Source of the DNA: Chlorocebus sabaeus
Lineage: Eukaryota; Chordata; Mammalia; Primates; Cercopithecidae
Length of the DNA stretch: 64,000 bases
Direction: 5' to 3'
Assembly: GCF_047675955.1 (NCBI RefSeq)
Contig: NC_132915.1
Coordinates: forward strand, 50,234,026 to 50,298,025
The notes below the pieces were generated by a model. The model worked only from the letters and a program-made list of their open reading frames with translations, did no database searches and was not told the DNA's origin. The translations under genes and the position numbers were made by a program. Positions within the stretch are counted from its first letter, which is position 1; every line of letters starts with the position of its first letter. Shown one piece after another: positions 27,901-39,900 of this stretch.

Positions 27901-30900
27901 TTTCATGAGGTTTGTTTTCATAAACCTCATGAAAATGTTTGGAAGGAAAACTGTCATCAATTATCCCATGACTCTACAGCTATTACCATTTCTGGATATT
28001 ACTTAATTTGTTGCTTCTGGGATTACAAGCATGTGCCACCACGCCTGGCTAATTTTTTGTATTTTTAGTAGAGACAGGGCTCCTCCATGGTGGTCAGGCT
28101 GGTCTCGAACTCCCAACCTCAGGTAATCTGCCCGCCTCGGTCTCCCAAAATGCTGGGATTACAGGTGTGAGCCACCATGCCCGGCCTGTATTTCTGAACT
28201 TAATGTTATATTATAAACTTTCCCTGTTTTCATTTATCACCATAACAATAATATAATAATAACTATTATCTATGCGACAAAGTCTCCGCTCTGTCACTCA
28301 GGGTGAAGTGCAGTGGCACGATCATGGCTTACTGCAACTTCAAACTTTCCGGCTCAAGTGATCCTTCTGCCTCAGCCCCTCAGGTAGCTGGAAGTGCAGG
28401 TACATACAACCAGGACCAGATAATTTTTTTACTTTTTGTAGAGATGGAGTCTCACAATGTTGCCTAATCTGGCCTCAAACTCTAGCTTCGAGCAATCCTC
28501 CTGCCTTAGCCTCTTTAAATATTGGGATTACAGGCATGAGCCACCATACCTAGCATAATTATCATTTTTAAATGGCTAGAGAATATTTCATCAAATTCAT
28601 AAGTCATAATAAACTTAATCATTTTAGCATTAGCCATTTTAAAAATTTCGATTTTAGTGAACATCTTGTTTTTTTTGTTTGTTTGTTTTTTTCTGAGACA
28701 GAGTCTTGCTCTGATGCCCAGGCTAGAGTGCAGTGGCGTGATCTCAGCTCACTGCAACCTCTGCCTCCCAGACTCAAGTGACTGGCCTTCCTCAACCTCC
28801 CGAGTAGCTGGGATTACAGGCAAGTGCCACCAAGCCCAAAGATAGGTAGTTAGGTAGGTAGGTAGGTAGGTATGTAGGTAGGTAGATATCTTTTTTTTTT
28901 TTTTTAGTAGAGATGGGGTTTTTCTATGTTGGCTAGGCTGGTCTTGAGCTCCTGGCCTCAATTTATCTGCCCTCCTCTGCCTCCCAAAGTGGATTACAGG
29001 TATGAGCCACCATGCCTGGCTTTTAGTGAACATCGTTATGCACATAGCTTTCTTCTGCTACAGCTTTCCTTCAGGGAAGTTCTCGGTAATGTAGTGAGCA
29101 GGAGTCCGAGGATTTGGTGACTGTAGGGATGGCCAGGTCTCATTGCCCTTCAAAAAGCTTGTACCAGTTTTCAGTACCTCAGCCCTGTATGAATTTGCAA
29201 AAATATAAAACATAGAGATTATAAGCCTAGGCTTCAGGCTTCCTGGGTTCATATCCCACTTCCACTACTTACTGGCTGTATAACTTCAGGCAAACTGTGT
29301 CTGTAAGCTTTGACTGCTTCTGTAAAATGGAGAAAATAATTAACTCTTTTTTATAGAGTTTTGTAAGGATTATGAGTCATTTTATATAACAGTACTTATA
29401 AAACAATATAAAGAATAAATTCCTTCTATTATAATGTCATATCAAAAAGCAGCCCAGTAAACAAATGATAACAATAAAAGCCGATAAGGTATAAAGTAAT
29501 GCATTAAGACTGCTCTCATTTGCATATAATTGCCAGAAGGTCTGAACATTTGTACATTTATTTACTGTTTAAAAGGTTGGTTTTATTTTTTTAAGTAAAT
29601 TTGGAATTTTTTTTTAAATTTATTTTTTAATTGTCTAGTAATTATACATATTCATGGAGTACATAGTGATGTTTTGATGATATGTATAGTGATCAGATCA
29701 GAGTAATTAGTATATCTATCATCTCAAACATTTATCATTTCTTTGTGTTGGGAACATTCAATTCCTCCTCCTAGCTACTTGAAACTATGTATTATTGGTA
29801 ACTATACTCACCCTACAGTGGGATGATAGAACACTAGAACTTATTCCTCCCATCTAACTGTGGTTTTGTATCCTTTAACAAGTCTCTCCCTATCTCTTTC
29901 TTCCCCATGCTCTTTCCCAGCCTCCGGTATTCTCTGTTCCACTTTTCACTTCTGTGAGATCACCTGTCTTTTTGCTTCCACATATGAGTGAGAACATGTG
30001 GTATTTAACTTTCTGTTCCTGGCTTATTTCACTTAACATAATGTCTTGCATATCTATCCATGTTGCCATGACCAGCCGGATTTCATTCTTTTTGATGGCT
30101 TAATAGTATTCCATTGTGGATGTATACCACATTTTAAAAATCCTTTTATCTATTGTTGGACACCTAGATTTATTCCATATCATGGCTATTGTGAATAGTG
30201 CTAAAATAAACATGTGGTACAGATGTCTCTGATATGATTTCCTTTCCTTTGGATACATGCCCAGTAGGAGGATTGTTAGATCATATTGTAGTTCTATTTT
30301 TAGTTTTCTGAGGAACCTCTCTACAGTTATTTATAGTGGGTACATGAGTTTACATTCCCACCAACAGTGAAAGAGTTCCCTTTTCTTCACATCCTCAACA
30401 GCATTTGCTGTTGTTTGTTTGTTTGTTTGTTTGATAATAGCCATCCTAACTGAGGAGAGATGATATCTCATTGTGGTTTTGATTTGCATTTTCCTAATGA
30501 TTAGTGATGCTGAGCAGTTTTTCATATGTTTATTGGCCATTTGTATGTCTTTTGAGAAATGTCTGTTGAGATAATTTCCCCATTTTAAAATAAGATTATT
30601 TATTTTTTGCTGTTGAGATGTTTGAGTTCCTTGTATATTCTGGATATTAGTCCCTTGTCAGATGAATAATATGCAAATATTTTCTCCATTCTGCAGGTTG
30701 TCTTTTCATGTTGTTGATTATTTCCTTTGCTAAGAAGCTTTTTAGTTGGATATAATCCCATTTATTTTGCTTTTATTTTCTATGCTTTTGCAGTCTTATT
30801 CATAAAATCTTTCCTTAGGCCTGTGTCCTGAAGCATTTCTCCTATGTTTTATTTTTGCAGTTTTATCATTTTGTGTCTTACATTTATGTCTTTGATGCAT

Positions 30901-33900
30901 TTTAAGTTGATTTTTGTAGGGCGAGAGATTGGGGGATCTAGTTTAATTTTTCTGTATATGGATATCCAGTTTTCCTAGCATCATATATTGAAGAGACTGT
31001 CCTTCCCTACTGAGTGTTCTTGACATTTTTGTCAAAAATCAGTTTGCTATAGATATGTAGATTAATTTCTGAGTTCTCTATTCTGAATTTATTTTTGTTT
31101 GTATTTTTTTACCCTTTTATTTTGAAACAATTTGAAACATAAAAAAGTTGTATAATGCATTAAAAAGTTGCAAAAATTGTCTTCCTTTTTTAACAGTAAG
31201 AAAAACTCCACATTCCTTTCAGCCAGAGGCACTATTCAGGTTTCATCAACAATCCCAGTGATGTTTTTAATAAAAAAATAATCTCAACTAGAATGTTGCT
31301 CTGCACTTATTTATTGTGTCTCTTTGGTCTCCTTCAACCTGAACACTTCTTCAGTTTTTTCTGTGACTTCTTGACTTTAACTAGTTTTAAGATTAGAAGC
31401 CAGTTATTTTATAGAATGCTCTTTAATTTGGGTTTGCCTGATATTTCTCATATTAGAGTTAGGTGGGGTCACTTTTGGTAGGAGTATGACAGACGTGTAG
31501 CTGTGCGCTTCTTACCACGTCCCATCTGTGGCACATGATGTCTGAGCTCCCTCCACTGGGGTGGTGAGCTTTGATCACTTGGATCTTGTTTTCTAGGTTT
31601 CTCCACTATGAACTTATTCTTTTACCCTTATCTTCAGTAAATCTTTCTTGTGGAGATGTTTTGAGACTTCACAAATATTCTATTTTCATCCTATTTTCAC
31701 CTATTAGTTTTAGCATTCACTAGTACTTTTGCCCGAATTATTACTGTGATAGTTGCAAAAAGTTGATTTTAAAAAATCCATGAATCCATCTACGTTTTTT
31801 ATTAGGCATTCTGCTGTTAAGAAAGGGTTTCTGTCCTCCTCTCCTCTCCTCTCCTCTCCTCTCCTCTCCTCTCCTCTCCTGTCCTCTCCTCTCCTCTCCC
31901 CTCCCCTCCCCTCCCCTCCCCTCCCCTTCCTTCCCTTCCCTTCCCCACTCCCCTCCCCTCCCCTCCCCTCCCCTCCCTTCCCTTCCCTTCCCCACTCCCC
32001 TCCCCTCCCCTCCCTTCCCTTCCCTTCCCCACTCCCCTCCCCTCCCCTCCCTTCCCTTCCCTTCCCCACTCCCCTCCCCTCCCCTCCCTTCCCCTCCCCT
32101 CCTCTCTCAGTTCCTCTCTCTCTCAGTTCCTCTCTCTCTCAATATTAGTGTACACTCCTAAATTCCTATTTTATTTAACTATTCAATTATCTATTATTTT
32201 GATCTTCAATTTGTCCAATAAATTGAACAAAATGTTTAATTTGACCAATAAGAGCCTCTACAAGTTGGCTCTTGTGTCCTTTTGACATGACCCTCTCATG
32301 CTTTGACTAGTTCCTTTGTGGCACAAGAAGATGTCCTAGGTTTATTTTGTATAATCCTCAGCCCTGTAATAGATACTCCAGGTTTCTTTTAGTGGAGATT
32401 GGTATTTAGAAGCTAACATCCGTGTGCAAAGCATCTCATTGCTGCTGGGGTAATCTTTGTCTCTAGGCCCTTTCAATGGACAGAGCTAGGAAACATATGT
32501 GCTTATTCTCTCTCATCTATATTTATTTCTGCATTTAGCTATATATGTAATGAAAGTCTTTCTTTTCGTATTTGTAACTCCCTTCCCTGACAGTAAGAAC
32601 CTTGGCTCTCATTATCCTCAATATATTTGCTCATTTGTCCAATCCTCCTGGATGTAACTGTCCCTACTGGACCACTGTCCTAAACTGCCTTCCTCACTCA
32701 GGTCTCCACTCACTGCCACCCTACTTTGTGGCCTTCCTGGTTTTAAGGGGCCTTGGGATATTTTGCTTTTAATAAAAAAATGTTATTGAAATATTCGGTC
32801 TTAAGATAGAAAACCTATCAACCTTTAGTGTCCGTCTGATGTATCAGAATCATCGATTGATTTTAAAAACTTTCTTGATTGTAGTTTCTTTCAGGGGACT
32901 AGGCATCTCTTAGTTTCCACTAATAGGCAATGCTGTAATTCTCTCTGCCTGTGTTTTCTATGGACTTAGTCTGGAAAAAATCCTACTCATCCTTTTCATC
33001 TTGATTTAAATATTCTTTCCTTGGTGGGGGAAGATAAGGGCTTCTGTGATGTTCCCAGATTAAGTTAGATTACTTATGTAATACTTTCCTATATATTTTC
33101 ATGGTGCTTAATATATGTGTCGTCATTTTCTTTTTTTTTCTTTTTTTTTTAATGTATCATCATTTTCATAATTATTTATACTTCTTTGTTTAAAGTCTGT
33201 CTTTCCGACTAGGTGTAATTTCCTCAATGGACAGGAAGAATAGCTGTGTTTTATCTTAAGTACTTAGAACAGATTGACATGTAATAGTTTTCTAATATTT
33301 GTTGATCTATAACTGTAAACATATACACAAATATACACACACACACACACACACACACATACATACACACACTAGATAATTCTAAGCTAAGTTACCTGTA
33401 AGCAGCATTCAGCTGGAGAAAGTAAAGATATGTCCAAACCACAAAAGCAATATGCTAGTGATGGAAGATATACCGACTCAGGCTGTTAGCCTACTTGTTG
33501 CCAGACTTTTTACTATAAGGGTTACACATGTGAATTGTGGCATTGAGATCTGATCCTCTGTGTAGCCAAAGTATATGCAATAATGGGTCCTGTTTTAATG
33601 CATTATGTTTGGATATACCATTTATATCAGGGTTCTTTGAGGCTGTCAACTGGATAAGAGATTTACAGTAACTTTGTTTCCAGGTTTTACAACATCTGGA
33701 TCTTTTTAACAAGTACTGTTAGGCATTCTCAGTTCCAAATCCATTGTCCGTAAAGCATTTCATTATTTCTTTTTACCTAAAAAACTTGTTTGAAAGACAA
33801 AGCACTGTATAAAGGAACTGATCATTCCTGTTGTTTAGATGTAGATTCTTTTGTCCAGTGCTAAAGATCTCTGGGGAAGGAACTAGTTCACTGTGTTCTC

Positions 33901-36900
33901 CCTTGGCTTTGGGACTCCCTCTCTTTCTTTCCATACCTTCCCCAAAATGCATGAAACAGCTAAATATTTTCTCCATTTCCAACAGCTACTATAGTTCCTC
34001 TCATTCCAGTTAGTGTCCGAATCAGTTCCCTACAAATAGTGGAAAATTTTGTGTGAGTCTAGTTATACTACTCAGTATTGATTCCTTGCCCTTTTAAATG
34101 TGGAAGATTTATTTCATTATTGGACTGATGTAATTTTTCAACCCTATTCTTTGTTGCTGACACTTGCATGTATATTAGGTCAATTCTAGTGAATATAGAA
34201 GCAACGTGTAAAGTGCAGTTATTGGTGACAGTTGTCCTGTCAAAGGAGAGCTCATTGTCTTCAGAATAAAACATCTGGAAAATGGTCATATTTCACATGG
34301 GCTCCTGGTATTAGAAGAGAGTTTGGATGCGTTTCCTGTTTCCCTAGATCCTCTGGAAACTCCAAAGTCTTTGTAGTGGATTCTCTCAAAGTACCTGGAA
34401 AAAAATTTTTATGTAATTTTGAAAATACTCAATCTCTGAGAGTTTTTTTAAAGTAGAACTGCATTTAGAATTAATGATTTCCAGTACAGAATTGGATACA
34501 TTGTTCTTAAATGGAGAGATGTAATTCTTGCATAGATATTTACTATAATGTCTGCCAGTTTATCAAACTATTTCTATGAATCATGTGCCAAAAAGACCCC
34601 AAAAAGCAACTTAATTTTTGTGGGTTTTTTTAATGTGAAATAAAAGACTTCTATCTGCAGCCAATGTTGTGTAGAGATACTTAGCGCATATGTGTAATCA
34701 GCATGGAGTTATGTGAATAGACAACCAGTTAACTCCTCTCATAGCATTTTTTAATCACATAATTTATTACACCTGATTTTGCCTTGCTTGTTTGTTCTCA
34801 TATTAGAATATAAGCTCCACGAGCATAGGGACCTATACTGTCTTGTTCAACACTGCCTCCACTGTTGGAGTCAGTGCCTGATACCTAATAGATAGATACT
34901 CAGTAAATAGTTGAATGAATGAATGTGTTTATAGATGTATTTACTTTATTTGTCAGAATTTTTTTTTCCTTATAATAGCAATGGTTGGCCTGGTGCGGTG
35001 GTTCATGCCTGTAATCCCAGCACTTTGGGAGGCTGAGGCAGGTGGATCACCTAAGATCAGGAGTTTGAGACCAGCCTGGCCAACATGGTGAAACCCCATC
35101 TGTACAGAAAATACAAAAAATTAGCCAGGTGTAGTGGTGCGCACCTGTGCCTGGGTGGCGGAGGTTGCATTGAGCCATGATAGTGCTAGTGCACTTCAGC
35201 CTGGGCGACAGAGCGAGACTCTGTCTCAAAAAAGAAAAAATAATACTAATAGCAATGATTAACTCTCTAATAATATTTCTTGAACTCCCAATATTACATC
35301 TCAAGATGGAACACAACTAAAACACCAATTACTGGTAGCATAGCAGAGAAGAGTGGCAGGTGTGTTGAGCGTCAACTTTTTTTTTTTTTTTTTTTTTTTT
35401 TGAGACAGAGTCTTGCTCTGTTGCCAGGCTGGAGTGCAATGGCACGATCTTGGCTCGCCGCAACCTCCGCCTCCTGGGTTCAAGTGATTCTCCTGCCTCA
35501 GCCTCCCAAGTAGCTGGGACTACAGACGTGTGCCACCACACCCAGCAAATTTTTGTATTTTTAGTAGAGACGGGCTTTCACCATGTTGACCAGGATAGTC
35601 TTGATCTCTTGACCTTGTGATCCATCCTCCTCGGCCTCCCAAAGTGCTGGGATTACAGGCGTGAGCCAGAGCATCAACATTTTTAAAAAGTGAAAGAGCA
35701 TTTATTGGAGGGGAGAGAAGCATCACTGGAAGGCACACTGCTAGTTTTACCTACCTGTTGGCAGGAGGGAGCAGGTTAGTGGGTAGCCTAAGGAAATGTA
35801 CTGATTTTTGAGAAGGTACAGGTGGGAAATAAGTCTAAAATATTGGAGAAAGGCCTGGATTAGAAGTATGGGTTTATATTCCTCAACATATAAGTAAAAT
35901 TTAAAACTATGAAAGTAGATGAACTTTCACAGAGGAAGAACACAGAAGCTTAAGGAAGCAGTTATTTCAGGAATGAGGGCATGGTACTTTTTTATATGGA
36001 AAAGTATGGAAAGAAAGACTGAGAAAATACCCTTGAATTAGGCATTTAGATGACCATTAGAAATCTTAGCAAGGGCAGTTTCGGTGGAGTGACAGGGCCA
36101 ATGTCTACATAGCAGTTGTGTTAGGGTATTTTTATTCCAGAAAGCAATGACTCGGACTTCAACTAACTCAAAAATACTTATTGCAAGGATTCTTAGGTTT
36201 CACAGAAATCCAAGGACAGAAACTTTGTTTTTGGGAGTATCAAGAACAGAAAGATATCAGGCACTGAGACTGTATCTCTCTTTTTCTCTTTTTCAGGGGC
36301 TGCGTGGTATCAGTTTCTCTTGTGGCTTCTGTTTTTTTCTTCTAAAGACTCATCCATCCCTTTCTAAGCTTCTTATGCTTTTTTGGTGATAAAATACATA
36401 CAACATGCCATTTTAACCGTTTGAAAGTTTTCAGTGGCGTTTAGTGCATTTACAATATTGTGGTGCCATCACGACTATTTCCAGAATGTTTTCATTACCC
36501 CACAAGGAAACATTAAGCCCGTTGAACAGTTAGTTGTTCCCCATTTCCCATTTCTCCAAGACCCTGGCAACCAATAATTTGCTTTCTGTCTCTATGTATT
36601 TTCCTTTCCTTTAAATGTCATTTAAATGGAACCATACAGTATGTGGCCTTTATGATTGGTTTCTTTCACTTGGTATAATGTTTTCAAGGTTCATTCATGT
36701 TGTAGCAAGTATCAGTACTTCATTCCTTTTTATAACTGAATAAAAATACCATTACATGGGTATGCCACATTTTATTTATGCATCAGTTTATGGACATTTG
36801 GGTTGTTTCTACCTTTTGGCTATTGCAAGTGATGCTGTTATGAATATTTGTGTACAAGTTTTGGGTGGAACAGCTTTTTCAATTCTCTTGGTGTGTATAT

Positions 36901-39900
36901 ATCAAGAAGGGGAATTGCTGGGTTGTATGGTAATTCTGCTTAACTTTTTGAGGAACTACTAAACTGTTTTTCCACGGTGGCCGCCCTGTGTTACATTCTT
37001 GCAAGCAATATAGGAGGGTTCCAGTTTCTCCACGTTCTTGCCAACACTTATTTTCCATTATTATTATGGTTGCCAACTAATTGGCTGTGAAGTGGTATCT
37101 CATGTGATTTGGGTTTGCATTTCCCTAATGACTAATAATGTTAAGTATCTTTTCATGTACTTATTAGCCATTTGTATATCTTCTTGGAGAAATATCTGTT
37201 CAAGTTCTTTGCCTATATTTTTGAAAAATAAATTACCTGTTGTTGAGTTGTAAGAGTTCTTTGTGTATTCTGAAAATAGACCCTTATTTATAATTTGCAA
37301 ATTCTCCCATTCTATAGATTGCCTTTCATTTACTTGATAATACCCTTTAATGAAAAAAGTTTTTGACTTCAACAGAGTCCAATTTATCTGCTTTTCTTTT
37401 GTTGCTCAGGTTTTTAGTGTCATTTCTGTGAATCCATTGCCAAATCCAAGGTCGAAGATTTACCCCTGTGTTTTCTTCTAGGAGTTTGATTGGTTTAGTC
37501 TTTATATTTAAGCTGTTAACCCATTTTGAGTTAATTTTCATGTTTAGTGTCAGGTAGGGACCTAACTTCCTTCTTTCGCATGTGAGTATCTAGTTGTCTC
37601 AGCACCATTTATTGAAGAAATCATTCTTTTCCCCATTGAAGGATCTTGGCACCCTTGTCAAAAATCCATTGGGTATCTATATATACATAATTTCTACTCT
37701 CCAGAGTCCAGAAATAAACCCATACACTGTTCTATAAGTCTGTCTTTATATGTACTAATACCACACTGTTTTGATTACTATAGCTGTATAGTAAGATTAG
37801 TGTGCATGAGTTCTCCACATTTTTCTTTTTTCAAGATTTTTTTTTTAGCTATTTGGGGCCCCTTGCAATTCCACATGAATTCTGGGATTGGCTTTTTCAT
37901 TTCAGTGAAAAGGACTCTTGGAATTTTGATGGGGATTGCATTGAATCTATGGATCACTTTGGGTAGTATTATAGTTTTAGAATATTCAGTATTCAAATCT
38001 ATGAACACAAGATGTCTTTCTATTTATTTAGGGCTACTTTAATCTCTTTAGCATGTTCTATACATTTTGGTGTATAAGTCTTTCCCCTTGGTTGAATTTA
38101 TTCCCAGGTATTTCATTCTTTTGAGTGCTATTGCAAGTGGAATTGTGTCTTAATTTCTTTTTCAGATTTCACTGCCAGAATGTACAAACACAGCTAATTT
38201 TTGTGTGTTGGTCTTATACCCTGCAACTTTATTGAATTCCTTTATTAACTCTATTAGTTTTTTTAAAATATTCTTTGGGATTTTCTCTGTATAGAATCCT
38301 ATCATTTGCAAGTATAGTTTTATCTCTTCCTTTCCAGTATGAATGCCTTTTCTTTTTCTTGTCTAATTGCTCCGGTTAGAACATCCAGTACAAAGTGGTG
38401 AAACTGGGAATCCTGTTTTATTCTTGATTGTAGAGAAAAAGCTTTCAGTTTTTCACCATTGAGTATGATTTAACTGTGAGTTTTTCACAATTTTTCTTTA
38501 TCATGTTAAGATAGTATTGTGAGTGTTTTTTACTAGAAAAGGGTGTTTGTCAATGCTTTTTCTGCATCAATTGAAATAGTCATGTGGGCTTTTTTCCTTT
38601 GTATTATTAGTGTTAAATATTACCCTGATTGATTTTCTTATGTTGAACAACCTTTGCATTTCTGGGATAAATCGTGTTTGATCATAGTATATAATCCTTT
38701 TAATATGCTGTTGGATTCTGTTTGCTTGTGTTGAGAATTTGTGCATCTATATTCATAATATGTATCAGTCTCTCAGTCTCTGATTTTCCTTTTTTATGGT
38801 GTCTTTGATATTAGGATAATGCTGATCTCTTAGAATAAGTTAGGAAATACTCCCTTCTCCTATTTTTTTAAGGAAATTGAGAAAGATTGATGTTAATTCT
38901 TTAAGTTTCTGGGAGAATTCACCAATGAAACCTTCTGGTCTTGAACTTTTCTTTGTTGAGAAATTTTTGATTGCTGATACAATCTCTTTATTTGCTATAG
39001 ATCTGTTAAACTTTCTATGTATTCCTGACTCAGTTTGACAATTTTTGTGCTTCTAGGAATTTTTCGATTTAATCTAGATTATCTAATCTGTTGGCATGCA
39101 GTTTTCCACAGAATTCTCTTACGATCCTTTTTATTTCTGCAAGGTCCATATAAATGTTTCCATATTCATTTCTGATTTTATTTGCATGTTCTCTAATGGT
39201 TTTTTCTTAGTCTAGCTAACAGTTTGCCAATTTTGTTTATCTTTTCTAAGTTCCAGTTTTTGGTTCTGTTGTTTGTATTGTTTTCTTATTCTTTTTTTTT
39301 TTTTTTTTTTTTTTCTTTTTTTTGAGAGGTGGAGTATTGCTCTGTCTCCCAGACTGGATTGCAGTGGCGTGATCTCAGCTCACTCCAACCTCCGCCTCCT
39401 GGTTCAAGTGATTCTCCTGCCTCAGCCTCCTGAGTAGCTGGGATTACAGGTGTCTGCCACCATGCCCGGCTAATTTTTGTATTTTTAGTAGAGATGGAGT
39501 TTTACCATGCTGTCCAGGCTGGTCTCAAACTCCTGACGTCAGGTGATCTGCCCACTTTGGCCTCCCAAAGTGTTGGGATTACAGGCATGAGCCACTGCGC
39601 CCAGCCTGTTTTCTTATTCTATACTTAATTATTTCCACTCTAAACTATTATTTCCTTCCTCTACCTTTGGGTATATTTGCTCTTCTTTTTCAAGTTCTTT
39701 GAGGCATAAAGTTGGGGATATTTATTAGAATTATTTCTACTTTTTTAAAAAAATGCCCTTTTAAAACAGGCATTTATTGCTATAAATCTCCCCCAGTACA
39801 CTGTATTTGTGCAATTCCATAAATTTTGGTATTTTTATTTTTATTTTCATTTGTCTCAAAGTATTTTATAATTTCCCTGTGATTTCTTCTTTAATCTGTG

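Noticed and set aside
28842..28888. Regular GGTA units as a possible CRISPR-like array
   Set aside because: Four-base microsatellite inside an Alu in a primate genome. No spacers.
31710..32148. Open frames rich in Gly-Glu-Arg (minus) or Ser-Pro-Leu (plus), up to 131 codons
   Set aside because: Translation of a CT/GA simple repeat. Open in several frames at once.
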